A DNA stretch of 64,000 nucleotides, from positions 1 through 64,000 of the forward strand of contig NZ_JAKSYO010000165.1 in NCBI RefSeq assembly GCF_022829635.1, in the 5' to 3' direction. A program made the translations under genes and the position numbers. The DNA is from Methylobacterium sp. E-066 (lineage in GTDB: Bacteria > Pseudomonadota > Alphaproteobacteria > Rhizobiales > Beijerinckiaceae). Below, piece by piece: positions 30,088-40,092 of this stretch. How positions within the stretch are numbered: the stretch's first letter is position 1; each line of letters starts with the position of its first letter. The notes below the pieces were generated by a model. The model was given only the letters and a program-made list of their open reading frames with translations, did not search any database and was not told the DNA's origin.

Positions 30088-30820
30088 GTGAGCGCGAATA
30101 CGAGCGGTCCGATCCTGCGCGTCGACGACGTGACGCTGGCCTTCGGCGGCCTCGTCGCCAACCGCGACGTGACCCTCGACGTGGCCCGCGGCGAAATCCT
30201 CGGGCTGATCGGCCCGAACGGGGCCGGCAAGTCGACCCTGTTCAACCTGATCTCCGGTGTCTACCGGCCGAACCGGGGCCGAATCCTGTTCGAGGGCGCC
30301 GACATCACCCGGCTGCCCCCGGCCGAGCGCTGCCGGCGGGGAATCGCCCGCACCTTCCAGGTGCCGCGCTCGTTCGACTCGATGAACGTGCTGGAGAACG
30401 TCACCGTCGGCGCGCTGGCCCGCCATCCGACCGCCGCCGCCGCCCGCCGTGCCGCTCTGGAGACCCTGGAACGGGTCGAGCTCACTCACCGCACCGAGGC
30501 GGTGGCCGGGGAGCTGACGCCCCCGGAGAAGCGCCGCCTCGAGGTCGCGCGGGCGCTCGCCACCGGCCCGAGCCTGCTCCTCCTCGACGAGGTGCTCACC
30601 GGCCTTACGCCCTCCGAGGCCAAGGCCGGCGTGGGGCTGATCCGGCGTGTAGCGGAAGCCGGCGTCACCGTGATCATGGTCGAGCACGTGATGGAGGTGG
30701 TGATGCCGCTGGTCGACCGCGCGGTGGTGCTCCACCTCGGCAGCGTGCTGGCCCAGGGGCTTCCGGCCGAGTTGGTCCGGGACGACGCGGTGATCACCGC
30801 CTATCTCGGGGAGCGTCACC

Positions 30821-30831
<11 letters not shown>
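30088..30831 (+). CDS. branched-chain-type ABC ATPase (LivG-like)
   Basis: 247-residue ATPase. Walker [10 protein letters not shown] at about 39, Q-loop TFQVPRSF, Walker [14 protein letters not shown], switch His in VEHVMEVV. The signature region reads [15 protein letters not shown] in place of the consensus LSGGQ; this LivG subgroup with LTxP-type signatures is known, so the change is not a defect. The 3' end overlaps the livF-like gene by 11 bases. Confidence 0.93.
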
Positions 30832-31528
<697 letters not shown>

Positions 31529-31580
31529 TAGCGTCCCACGGCCGGCATCGCCGGCACACGGTAAGTCGGGAGCCCGTTCG

Positions 31581-32342
31581 ATGACCAGCGTGGACCTCAA
31601 CTCCGACCTCGGCGAGGGCTACGGCGCCTATGCCTGCGGCGACGACGCGGCGATCCTCGACGTCGTGACCTCGGCCAACGTCGCCTGCGGCCTGCACGCG
31701 GGCGATCCCGAGATCATGGCCCGCACCTTCGCTCTGGCGAAGCAGAGGGGGGTCGCGGTGGGCGCTCATCCGGGCTTCCCCGACCTGTGGGGCTTCGGCC
31801 GCCGCCGCATCCCGTTCAGCCCGGGCGAGATCGAGCGGCTGGTGGCCTATCAGGTCGGCGCCGCCCAGGCATTGGCGGCCTATGCCGGGCACCGGCTCAC
31901 CTACGTCAAGACGCATGGGGCGCTCGGCAACGTCGCGGCGGAGGAGCGTTCGGTGGCCGACGCGGTCGCGCGCGCGGTCAAGGCCGTCGATCCGAACCTC
32001 GCCCTGCTCGCCATCGCGCTGAGCGCGCAGGTGGCGGCGGGGGATGCCGCGGGGCTTGAGGTCCACCAGGAGATCTTCGCCGACCGCGGCTACACCGAGG
32101 ATGGGCTGCTGATCCCGCGCAGCCAGCCCGGCGCCTTCGTCACGGACCCGGACTTGGCGGCCGACCGGGTGCTGCGCATGGTTCAGGGGGGCATCATCCT
32201 GACCGCGTCGGGCCGGGAATTGCCGACCCCGATCCGCTCGATCTGCGTCCACGGGGACACCGCCCACGCGGTGGCCACCGCGCGTGCCGTCCGCGCCATT
32301 CTGGAGGGCGGCGGCGTGACGCTCGCCCCGTTCCGGCCATGA
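31581..32342 (+). CDS. pxpA: 5-oxoprolinase subunit A (LamB/YcsF family)
   Basis: 253-residue subunit of the bacterial ATP-dependent 5-oxoprolinase PxpABC, which opens 5-oxo-L-proline to L-glutamate. Family segments: VDLNSDLGEGYGAY at the start, SANVACGLHAGDPEIM, GAHPGFPD, YVKTHGALGN and EVFADRGYTEDGLLIPR-like residues near 165, then CVHGDTAHAV. The ATG follows CGGGAG and lies 52 bases after the ABC ATPase gene. The 3' end overlaps pxpB by four bases. Confidence 0.95.
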   Translation: MTSVDLNSDLGEGYGAYACGDDAAILDVVTSANVACGLHAGDPEIMARTFALAKQRGVAVGAHPGFPDLWGFGRRRIPFSPGEIERLVAYQVGAAQALAAYAGHRLTYVKTHGALGNVAAEERSVADAVARAVKAVDPNLALLAIALSAQVAAGDAAGLEVHQEIFADRGYTEDGLLIPRSQPGAFVTDPDLAADRVLRMVQGGIILTASGRELPTPIRSICVHGDTAHAVATARAVRAILEGGGVTLAPFRP

Positions 32343-33061
32343 GCGCCCCCCGCCTCCTCGACGCGGGCGAGGCGGCTCTGATCGTGGAGTTCGGCACCAC
32401 GGTCGATCCGGCGCTCAGCGACCGGGTGCTGGCGCTCGACGAGGCGCTTGCCGCCGATCCGCCACAGGGTCTGCGCGAGCGGGTGCCGACCTACCGCTCC
32501 CTGATGCTGCACTACGACCCTCTCGTTCTCGACCGGGCGCGGCTCGCCGACCACGTGATGCGGCTGGCCGGGAACGCTGCGGAGCGCGCAGGAGCGGCCA
32601 GCCTGTGGACGCTGCCCTGCTGCTACGACGCCCCGCACGGGGAGGACGTCGCCGAACTCGCCGGGCGTGCTGGGCTGTCGCCCGAGGCGGTGGTCGCGCT
32701 CCATGCCGGGGCGACCTACCGGGTCTACATGTACGGTTTCGCTCCGGGCTTCGCCTATCTCGGAGGTCTCCCGAAGGACCTCGCGACACCGCGGCGCGCG
32801 AGTCCGCGACCGCCGCACCCACGCAACGCCGTGGTGGTGGGCGGCGGCCTCGCCGCGGTCGCCACCGTGCCGATGCCCACCGGCTGGTACGTGGTCGGCG
32901 CCACGCCGTCCCGGCTCTACGCCCCCGAACGCGCGGAGAGCTTCTTTGTGGCGGCCGGCGACGCGATCCGGTTCGAGCCGGTGGACGCGGCGACCTTCGA
33001 TGCACTCACAGCTCGCGAGGCGTCGGGCGAGCGTGTGGCCCGGAAAGGGGCCACCGCATGA
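32339..33061 (+). CDS. pxpB: 5-oxoprolinase subunit B (KipI family)
   Basis: 240-residue subunit. It has the KipI/PxpB pattern: ALIVEFGTTVDPAL, VPTYRSLMLHYDPL, LPCCYDAPHGEDVAELA, the MYGFAPGFAYLGGLP segment and the RASPRPPHPRNAVVVGGGLAAV loop. Start and stop overlap both neighbours by four bases (ATGA), so the three subunits are translationally coupled, in line with a stoichiometric complex. Confidence 0.95.
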   Translation: MSAPRLLDAGEAALIVEFGTTVDPALSDRVLALDEALAADPPQGLRERVPTYRSLMLHYDPLVLDRARLADHVMRLAGNAAERAGAASLWTLPCCYDAPHGEDVAELAGRAGLSPEAVVALHAGATYRVYMYGFAPGFAYLGGLPKDLATPRRASPRPPHPRNAVVVGGGLAAVATVPMPTGWYVVGATPSRLYAPERAESFFVAAGDAIRFEPVDAATFDALTAREASGERVARKGATA

Positions 33062-34092
33062 GCGCCCTCATTATCGAGGCCGCCGGTCCTGCCATCACCC
33101 TGCAGGATGGCGGCCGGCACGGCTACCTGCGCTACGGCTTCACCGCCGCAGGGCCGATGGACCCGCTGATGCACGCCACCGCCAACCGGGCGGCTGGCGC
33201 CCCCCTCGACGCGGCGGCGATCGAGATCTCCACCGGCGGGGTCACGGTCGCGGTCGAGGGCGGTCCCGTTGGGCTGGCGCTCGCCTCCACGGGGTTCCGC
33301 ATCGCCCTCGACGGCGAGCCGCTGCCGGCCGCCGTCGCGCTCACGCTGGAGCCGGGCCGGAGCCTGGTCGTGCGCGCCGGAGACATCGGGTCCTGGGGCT
33401 ACCTCGCCGTCCAGGGTCGGCTCGACCTCGCCCCGGTGCTGGGCTCACTGGCGACCCACACCCGCTCCGGCGTCGGCGGCCTCGACGGCCGGGGGCTGGC
33501 TGCCGGCGATCGCCTCCCGGTGGCCGAGCCCCGGGCCGGCGAGGTCTCGCCACATCGCCTGATCGTCCCGTGGCTCGACCGGAATCCCGAAACAATCCGG
33601 GTCGTGCTCGGCCCCCAGGACGATTACTTCGCTCCCGACCAGATCGCCGCTTTCCTCGCCGGTCCCTGGACCGTCTCGCCCCGCGGCGACCGCATGGCCT
33701 GCTTCCTGGACGGCACACCGCTCAAGCACGCCAAGGGCCACGACATCGTCTCCGACGGCGTCGCGATGGGCGCGATCCAGGTGCCCGGCAACGGCCTGCC
33801 GATCATCCTGATGGCGGACCGGCAATCCACCGGCGGCTATCCGAAGATCGCCACGGTGATCGGCCCCGATCTCGGACGGCTGGCCCAGGTCCGCGGCGGC
33901 ACGCGGATCGCCTTCTGGGCGGTATCGGTCGCTGATGCGGTCGCGGCCCGGCGCGCCGAGGCGGAATTCCTGCGTGGCCCGGTCCCGCGCGAGCCGGTGG
34001 TGCGAACCGATTTCTCGTCCGACTTCCTTCTCGGCCTCAACCTCGTCGACGGAGTCACCGACGGGCGGGGTTGGGGATACGATCATCGATAG
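33058..34092 (+). CDS. pxpC: 5-oxoprolinase subunit C (KipA family)
   Basis: 344-residue subunit. Typical segments are LIIEAAGPAITLQDGGRHGYLRYGF, GPMDPLMHATANRAAGAP, GSLATHTRSGVGGLDGRGL, the VLGPQDDYF segment and GAIQVPGNGLPIILMADRQSTGGYPKIATVI, split between two strands. It starts with the ATGA overlap on pxpB. It is the last gene of the plus-strand unit, and the convergent minus-strand unit begins 127 bases later. Confidence 0.95.
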   Translation: MSALIIEAAGPAITLQDGGRHGYLRYGFTAAGPMDPLMHATANRAAGAPLDAAAIEISTGGVTVAVEGGPVGLALASTGFRIALDGEPLPAAVALTLEPGRSLVVRAGDIGSWGYLAVQGRLDLAPVLGSLATHTRSGVGGLDGRGLAAGDRLPVAEPRAGEVSPHRLIVPWLDRNPETIRVVLGPQDDYFAPDQIAAFLAGPWTVSPRGDRMACFLDGTPLKHAKGHDIVSDGVAMGAIQVPGNGLPIILMADRQSTGGYPKIATVIGPDLGRLAQVRGGTRIAFWAVSVADAVAARRAEAEFLRGPVPREPVVRTDFSSDFLLGLNLVDGVTDGRGWGYDHR

Positions 34093-34192
34093 GCGTGTCT
34101 CAGTCCGGTTGCACTTGTGTGCCGCCGCCGTGTTCCGAAGCGAGATCAGGCTGCCAGGCCGGACGCCTCGGATGAAGCCGGCGCATGGACTA

Positions 34193-34208
34193 GGAACTCG
34201 TTCCTACG
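34193..34208. terminator. short inverted repeat between convergent units
   Basis: TAGGAAC, TC, GTTCCTA between the pxpC stop and the convergent monooxygenase stop. It is the only clear dyad in the gap, but the two-base loop and missing T-run make terminator function doubtful. Confidence 0.25.
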
Positions 34209-34219
34209 AAGGCCACCTA

Positions 34220-35521
34220 CTACCTTGGCTCCGGCTTAGACAAGCCGAGGTGCGCTCGCAGGGTCGAGCCTTCGTAATTCGTCCGGAACAAGCCACGTTC
34301 CTGAAGCAGCGGCACCACCTCACGTACGAAGTCGCTGAGGCCGTCCGGGAAGAAGGGCGGCATCACGTTGAAGCCGTCCGCCGCACCGCCCTCGAACCAG
34401 GCCTGCATCCGGTCGGCAACGTCGGTGGCCGTGCCGACGATCATGTGGTGTCCGCGTCCGGCCGCCACCCGGAGGGCGAGCTGCCGGATCGTGAGTTTTT
34501 CCCGGCGGGCCAGCTCGGTGAGGAGTTCGGCCCGGCTGCGCAGCTGATCCGAGATCGGTAGGTCCGGGAGCGGGCCGTCGAGATCGTAGGGTGCCAGCGA
34601 GTGGCCGAGCCGTTCCTCGAGAAGCGGCATCGCGCTGGCGATATCGGTCCATTGGTCCAGCTCGATCAGCTTGGCGCTCGCCTCTTCCAGCGTCCGGCCG
34701 ATGACCGGCAGGAGGCCCGGCATGACCGCCACCGTGGACGGATCGCGGCCGAAGCCGGCGACGCGCTGCCGAAGGCTCGCGTAGAATGTCTGCGCCTCCT
34801 CGATGGTCTGCTGCGCGGTGAACACCACGTCGGCCCGGCGGGCGGCGAGATCCTGGCCCGGCCCGGACGACCCGGCCTGGATCAAGATCGGGTGGCCCTG
34901 CGGCGAGCGCGGGATGTTGAGTGGGCCCTTGGCGCGGAAGTAGCGGCCGACATGGTCAAGCACCCGCACCTTTGCGGGGTCGGCGTAGACGCCGCGCGCC
35001 TTGTCCTTCACGAAGGCGTCGTCGTCCCAGCTGTCCCAGAGGCCGCAGACCACGTCGACGAATTCCTCGGCGACGGCGTAGCGCTCGTCATGCGCCGGAT
35101 GCTCCTTGGAGAAGTTGTTGGCCGTGCGTGCGTACGAGGTGGTGACGACGTTCCACGCCGCGCGTCCGCCGCTCAAATGGTCGAGCGACGCGAAGGCGCG
35201 GGCGGTGTGGTAGGGCTCGCCGTAGGTGGTCGAGGAGGTCGCGGCGAGGCCGATGCGGCTCGTCACCATGGACAGCGCGCTCAGCAGCGTCAGCGGCTCG
35301 AAGCGGGCGATCATCGAAGGGTGGGCGTCCACGGCACTGGTCAGTCCGTCCGCCAGGAAAACCATGTCGAACTTGGCGTCCTCGGCCATCTGCGTCACCC
35401 GGCGCAGGAGATCGAAATTCTCGCTGCCGGCCTCGGCGCGCGGGTGGCGCCAGCCCGAGACGTGATGGCCGGCTCCCTGCAGGAACAGGCCGAGATGCAT
35501 CTGTCGCGGAGTCGTCGTCAT
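34220..35521 (-). CDS. NtaA/SnaA/DmoA-family flavin-dependent monooxygenase
   Basis: 433-residue LLM-class monooxygenase of the nitrilotriacetate/dibenzothiophene-sulfone/dimethyl-sulfide group, needing FMNH2 from a separate reductase. It shows [64 protein letters not shown]-like order, and [26 protein letters not shown]. A GTG twelve bases earlier is an alternative start; neither has a strong ribosome site. It is the last gene of the minus-strand ABC unit. In other genomes such pairs of monooxygenase and amino-acid importer serve sulfur or nitrogen salvage, but the substrate here is unknown. Confidence 0.88.
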   Translation of the reverse strand: [433 protein letters not shown]

Positions 35522-35558
35522 GGGCGGGCTCACGGCTGGGGTTCGGGGGCGGCCGGGG

Positions 35559-36893
35559 TCACGTCCGCCGCGGTTGCGCGAGACAGGCGAGGAGGCGGGC
35601 GAGATCGCTGACGTCGTGCATGCTGCGCACGAGGTCGGGCACCGGACGCAACGCCTCGGATCCGGCGGTTGCGTCCCGGAACTTGTCGTCGGGATCTGTG
35701 AGCCCGGGCAGGCCGTCGATGCGCTGGCGGTGCGTCTGGCCCTGGGCGTCCGTCATCTCCACCACGACGAAGCGCGTGCTTGGATCCGACGAGAGGCGGC
35801 GGGCGGCCTGATCGGTCTGGCGCTCGACCCGTGCTGCGAGGGCCACGAGGTCGGGGCGGACAGGACGCGCGTCGAAATGGTCGATCCGAACCGCCCCGTC
35901 CACGAGGGCGGCGGCCAGGATGTATTCCGGGCTGAACCGAGCCTCGATGCCGGTGCGCGGCGTCCGGACCACCAGCGCGGCGTCGCCCCCCAGCGGGAAG
36001 GTGATCGTCGCCCGCGTCAGGTCGCGGATGCCCTCGCGGTGGAGGGCGAGGCCGGCTACCGCCACGGGATGGGCCGCCGTGCAGCAGGGGAACGCTTTCA
36101 GGGTCAGGCCGGGCCGGACGATCTGCCAGGGGGCACCCCAACCTTCGAGCACGCGCTCGGGCGCCTCTTCGCCGAAGCCGTAGGCCTGCAGGAACCCGTT
36201 CGCGCCGTCGAGGCAGTCGTCCGCGCCGGACAGGCCGGCTTCGGCCAGGCGCGCCGCCGCCAAGCCGTTGCGGGCGGCAAACCCGGCGTGGAGCGGCTTC
36301 GCGTCGGATCCGAATTGCAGCCGTAAGCCCGCCGCCTGCGTCGCGCCGAGCCCCAGGGCGATCGCGGTCGTCCCGACGCTGAAGCTGCGCAGATGCGCGA
36401 CCGCCGCCGCGGCCCCCAGAGGTCCGAGGGTGGCGGTGGCGTGGAAGCCGCGCTCGTAATGGGCGGGGCCGATCGCGCGTCCGAGATGCGCCATGGTCTC
36501 CAGCCCGACCAGGTAGGCGGCCAGGAACGCGTCCGCGGTAGGGAGCGCGTCCGGATCGAGAGCGGCCAGCAGGGCCGGGACGATCACCGTGGTCGGGTGT
36601 CCGCGCACGCTGGCATGCACGTCGTCGTAATCGAGCACGTGGCCCGCATGGCCGTTGAGGAGGGCGGCCAGGAACGGGTCGGCCGGCTGCGCAGCGCCGA
36701 TCACCAGGGCGCGGCCGGGCGCATCGCCGAACACGCTGCGCAGCGTCGCGAGCGACGGGTCGGTGCTGCCCGCCAGCGCGCAGGCCAGAAAATCCACGAG
36801 GGCGATCCGCGCCGCACGCATGGCGGCGGGGTCCGTCTCCGGGCGAGACGCGACGATCGCCTCGGCGAGGGCGGCGGTGCGCGGGTTCGCCAT
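35559..36893 (-). CDS. MmgE/PrpD-family protein
   Basis: 444-residue protein of the MmgE/PrpD family (2-methylcitrate dehydratase, cis-aconitate decarboxylase, iminodisuccinate epimerase relatives). Seen: an N-terminal helical domain with ALVDFLACALAG, LNGHAGHVLDYDDVHASVRGHPTTVIVPALL and the KPLHAGFAARNGLAAARLA segment; then LKAFPCCTAAHPVAVAGLAL. The protein is of full length. The start ATG overlaps the stop of the ATPase gene by one base with GGGAGGG upstream. Its presence in a polar-amino-acid importer operon suggests action on a dicarboxylic or amino-dicarboxylic acid (inference); PrpD in propionate metabolism is unlikely as no prpB/C are near. Confidence 0.88.
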   Translation of the reverse strand: MANPRTAALAEAIVASRPETDPAAMRAARIALVDFLACALAGSTDPSLATLRSVFGDAPGRALVIGAAQPADPFLAALLNGHAGHVLDYDDVHASVRGHPTTVIVPALLAALDPDALPTADAFLAAYLVGLETMAHLGRAIGPAHYERGFHATATLGPLGAAAAVAHLRSFSVGTTAIALGLGATQAAGLRLQFGSDAKPLHAGFAARNGLAAARLAEAGLSGADDCLDGANGFLQAYGFGEEAPERVLEGWGAPWQIVRPGLTLKAFPCCTAAHPVAVAGLALHREGIRDLTRATITFPLGGDAALVVRTPRTGIEARFSPEYILAAALVDGAVRIDHFDARPVRPDLVALAARVERQTDQAARRLSSDPSTRFVVVEMTDAQGQTHRQRIDGLPGLTDPDDKFRDATAGSEALRPVPDLVRSMHDVSDLARLLACLAQPRRT

Positions 36894-37687
36894 CAGATTC
36901 CCTCCCGGTCCTGCACGGCGTCCCGATAGCCCTGGAAGCCGCCGATGAACTGGCGGATGCGCGGATTGCCAGACCGGTAGAACAGCTCCGCGGGCGGTGC
37001 CTGGGCGACGATCCGGCCGTTCTCGGTGAACGCGATCGTGTCGCTGATCTCCTCGGCGAAGCGCATCTCGTGGGTGACGAGAATGCTGGTCAGCCCATCG
37101 CGGACGAGCTCGCGGATGACGGCGAGTACCTCGCCGACCATCTCGGGATCCAGAGCGGACGTGACCTCGTCGAACAGGACCAGTTCCGGCCGCATGGCCA
37201 GCGCCCGGGCGATGGCGACGCGCTGCTGCTGGCCGCCGGACAATTCGCCCGGATAGGCCGAGACCTTGTCGGCGAGGCGGACCCGGGCGAGCAGGTCGCG
37301 CGCCAGGGCTTCGGCCTCGGCCCGCGGCACCTTGAGGATGCGGGTCGGCGCGATCGTGATGTTCTCCAGCACCGTGAGGTGCGGGAACAGGTTGTATTGC
37401 TGGAACACGATGCCGATACGCTTGCGCAGGGCGATCCGTTCGGCCTCGGTGCGCAGGGTGTCGACCCGCGTGCCGGCCACCGTGATCCGCCCCGCCTTCG
37501 GCTGGGCGAGGCCGTTGATGCAGCGCAGGATCGTGGACTTGCCCGATCCGGACGGACCGATGATCGAGACGGCATCCCCCTTCGCCACCGTCAGATCGAT
37601 GCCCTTGAGCACCTCGGCTGCACCGAAGGACAGGTGGACGTCCTGGAGTTCGACGAGGATCGGCCGAGGGATGTGGTCCTGTGCCAT
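36893..37687 (-). CDS. polar amino acid ABC transporter ATPase (GlnQ-like)
   Basis: 264-residue ATPase. Walker A GPSGSGKST, Q-loop VFQQYNLFPHLTVLENI, signature LSGGQQQRVAIARAL, Walker B LVLFDEVTSALDPEMVGEV, switch VTHEMRFAEE. These are typical of the GlnQ/HisP polar amino acid subfamily. The ATG at 37687 is taken because the family N-terminus (ILVELQDVHLSFG) begins soon after; in-frame codons upstream belong to the preceding gene's shadow. Confidence 0.93.
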   Translation of the reverse strand: MAQDHIPRPILVELQDVHLSFGAAEVLKGIDLTVAKGDAVSIIGPSGSGKSTILRCINGLAQPKAGRITVAGTRVDTLRTEAERIALRKRIGIVFQQYNLFPHLTVLENITIAPTRILKVPRAEAEALARDLLARVRLADKVSAYPGELSGGQQQRVAIARALAMRPELVLFDEVTSALDPEMVGEVLAVIRELVRDGLTSILVTHEMRFAEEISDTIAFTENGRIVAQAPPAELFYRSGNPRIRQFIGGFQGYRDAVQDREGI

Positions 37688-37704
37688 GGGGCGGCGTTCA
37701 GCTT

Positions 37705-38487
37705 TCAGCGCGGGGCGAAGCGGCGTTCGAGACGCCGCGTCAGGCGCGAGATCGGGAAGCAGAAGAGGAAGAAGGCAGCGAGCACTGTCAGGTAGATCGC
37801 GATGGTGAAGTCGTCGCGGCGAACCGCCGTGCTCGCATCGGTGGCGGCGTGCAGGAGCTCGTGGACGCCGACCAGGGAGGCCAGCGCCGTGCTCATGGTG
37901 ATCGAGGCGTAGAGATTCATCCAGGGCGGCAGCGCGCGGCGCAGGCACTGGGGCAGGATGATCCAGCGCAGGGTCTGGCCGCGGGACATGCCGACGCCCT
38001 TGGCGGCGTCCCATTGCGTGGTCGGGACCGACTGGATCGCCCCGCGGACGATCTCGGCCACATAGGCGCTCGCCGGGATCGCGAGCCCGAGCACCGCCTT
38101 CAGCCAATCGGGAAAGGGCAGGTAGTTGCCGGCCACAACGATCTCGAACGGGAAGATGTAGGTGGTGGCGAAGATCAGCACGAGATGCGGCGCGTTGCGG
38201 AAGACCTGGACGTAGGCCACAGCCGGCCCGCGCACGAGCCGCGAGGTGGATAGCTCCATCGTCCCCAGCGTGACGCCCGCGAGCGTGCCAGCACTCATGG
38301 CGAGCACGCTGATCAGGATGTTCATGGCAAAGCCCGAGGCGAGGTAGGGCAACCAGTCGAGCAGATCGCGGGCAAGCCGCGCGTCAAGCATGAACCACAG
38401 GAGCCAGCCGGCCGCGGCGAGCGCCAGCCAGGCCCAGGCCGGGCCGAGGGCGGCGCGGCCGCGCGCGGAGAGCGCCGCGGTGCTCAA
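37705..38487 (-). CDS. polar amino acid ABC permease
   Basis: 260-residue inner-membrane permease of the HisMQ family. The EAA-type coupling loop reads QWDAAKGVGMSRGQTLRWIILPQCLRRALPPWMN across about residues 160-190. Several hydrophobic helices precede it. It overlaps the upstream permease gene by four bases (ATGA) and is followed by the ATPase gene after 17 bases. Confidence 0.92.
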   Translation of the reverse strand: MSTAALSARGRAALGPAWAWLALAAAGWLLWFMLDARLARDLLDWLPYLASGFAMNILISVLAMSAGTLAGVTLGTMELSTSRLVRGPAVAYVQVFRNAPHLVLIFATTYIFPFEIVVAGNYLPFPDWLKAVLGLAIPASAYVAEIVRGAIQSVPTTQWDAAKGVGMSRGQTLRWIILPQCLRRALPPWMNLYASITMSTALASLVGVHELLHAATDASTAVRRDDFTIAIYLTVLAAFFLFCFPISRLTRRLERRFAPR

Positions 38488-39227
38488 ACGCCGTATCCCG
38501 GAACCGCCAGCCGGCGCTCCACGTAGCGGCCGATCTGCGACAGCACCGTGTTGATCAGCCCGAAGAACAGCAGGATCACGATCATCAGCTCAAGGACGTT
38601 GTCGCGCTGCGTCCAGATCATGATCGACGCGTAGGTCACCTCGCCGACCGCGATCGCCGACCCGATGGTGGTCAGCTTCACGAGGTTGACCAGGTTGTTC
38701 ACGATGGCCGGCATGGCCGTGCGCAGGGCGAGCGGGAGCGTCACGTAGCGCAGGATCTCGAAGGCGGAGAAGCCGATGGCATGGGCGGTCTCGACCATCG
38801 CCGTGGGCACGGCCTCGATCCCGCCGCGCAAAGCCTCCGCGTGGAAGGCGGCGATGTGGAGCCCGGTCACCGCCACCACCCAGAAGAACGGCGTGAACGG
38901 GTTGTTTGCTGCGCCGCCGAGCGCCTTCGACAGCAGCATGTTGAGCGCGAAGAATGCGAACATGAGCTGGACGAGGGTCGGGGTGTTGCGGGTCAGCTCG
39001 ACATAGGCCCGCACCGGGCCGGCGAGCCAGGGTCGACCCGAGGTCAGGGCTGCAGCGAAGGCCACGCCGGCGGCGAGGCTCAGCGGGATCGCCAGGAGCA
39101 CGAGCAGGAGCGTCGTGCCCATGCCGGCGATCCAGGGCCGGACCTCGGACGCGCTCAGGAGGAAATCGTAATGCAGGCCGACCTCACCCGCGAGGGCGAC
39201 GAAGGTCCGGACGGCTTGGTCGATCAT
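38484..39227 (-). CDS. polar amino acid ABC permease
   Basis: 247-residue inner-membrane permease of the same family, paired with the next gene as heterodimer. Seen: YVELTRNTPTLVQLMFAFFAL near the N-terminal third and the coupling loop VETAHAIGFSAFEILRYVTLPLALRTAMPAIVNN. It lies 16 bases after the binding-protein gene. Confidence 0.92.
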   Translation of the reverse strand: MIDQAVRTFVALAGEVGLHYDFLLSASEVRPWIAGMGTTLLLVLLAIPLSLAAGVAFAAALTSGRPWLAGPVRAYVELTRNTPTLVQLMFAFFALNMLLSKALGGAANNPFTPFFWVVAVTGLHIAAFHAEALRGGIEAVPTAMVETAHAIGFSAFEILRYVTLPLALRTAMPAIVNNLVNLVKLTTIGSAIAVGEVTYASIMIWTQRDNVLELMIVILLFFGLINTVLSQIGRYVERRLAVPGYGV

Positions 39228-39243
39228 GCCGGCAGCGAGGCGG

Positions 39244-40092
39244 TCACGGCTTGGCGGGCGCGGCGTATGTGCGCCGCGCCTCCTCCAGGAAGGTCGGATC
39301 GACCAGGCGGTTCGCCTTGGCCATTTCCAGCATCGCCCCCGACGCGTGCAGCTCTCGCACCGCCGTGTCGAAGGCCGCGCCGGTGTCGCGCTCGCCCTTG
39401 CGCAGCCAGATCACCGAGTCGGCCGGCTCCAGCTCGGTCGGGATGACGATGGCGTAATCCTTCCAATCGTTCGGGCGGTCGGCGAGCAGCAGCTTGATCG
39501 TCGGGGCGACGTGGACGGCGACGACACAATTGCCGCCCTGGAGCGCCAGCATCGATTCCGGCTGGCTCGGGATGCCCTTCACCGCGGCGCCGTAGGTGTC
39601 GGCCAGAGGCTGCGCGTAGTTGGATCCCTGCGAGATGCAGACCGGCTTGCCCTTTAGGTCCGTCCAGTCCTTGATCCCGCTGTCCTTGCGGCCGAGCGCG
39701 GCACCGCCGGCCCGGTCGTACGGGGTCTGCACGTGATCCATGATCTTCGCGCGATCCTCGGTGAACTGCATGTTAGCGATCAGGATATCGACCTTGCCCT
39801 GCTGCAGGAACTGCACGCGGTTGGGTGGCGTGACCGTCACGAGTTCGACCTTGACGCCGAGCTTCTCGGCCAGCGCCCGTGCCAGATCGATGTTGAAGCC
39901 CTTCTCGGCGCGGCTCTGCGGGTCGATGTAGCCGAACGGGGCGCCGGAGAGGATAATGCCGACCGTGAGCTTCTGCCGACCCTTGATCCGGTCGAGTGTC
40001 GCGTCCGCCTGTGCCGCCCGGCCGGTGACCAAGCCGAGGGATGCCAGCGCGACGACGCTAAGACAGGATCTGAACGATGAGGTGCGCGCCAT
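39244..40092 (-). CDS. polar amino acid ABC substrate-binding protein
   Basis: 282-residue periplasmic binding protein (type II fold, SBP_bac_3). The signal peptide runs to about residue 29 (SVVALASLGLVTGRAAQA), followed by KLTVGIILSGAPFGYIDPQSR, GFNIDLARALAEKLGVKVELV and PPNRVQFLQQGKVDILIANM. It is the first gene of the importer / MmgE-PrpD / monooxygenase unit. The ATG at 40092 fits the signal peptide; upstream in-frame codons are not protein-like. Ligand unknown. Confidence 0.92.
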   Translation of the reverse strand: MARTSSFRSCLSVVALASLGLVTGRAAQADATLDRIKGRQKLTVGIILSGAPFGYIDPQSRAEKGFNIDLARALAEKLGVKVELVTVTPPNRVQFLQQGKVDILIANMQFTEDRAKIMDHVQTPYDRAGGAALGRKDSGIKDWTDLKGKPVCISQGSNYAQPLADTYGAAVKGIPSQPESMLALQGGNCVVAVHVAPTIKLLLADRPNDWKDYAIVIPTELEPADSVIWLRKGERDTGAAFDTAVRELHASGAMLEMAKANRLVDPTFLEEARRTYAAPAKP

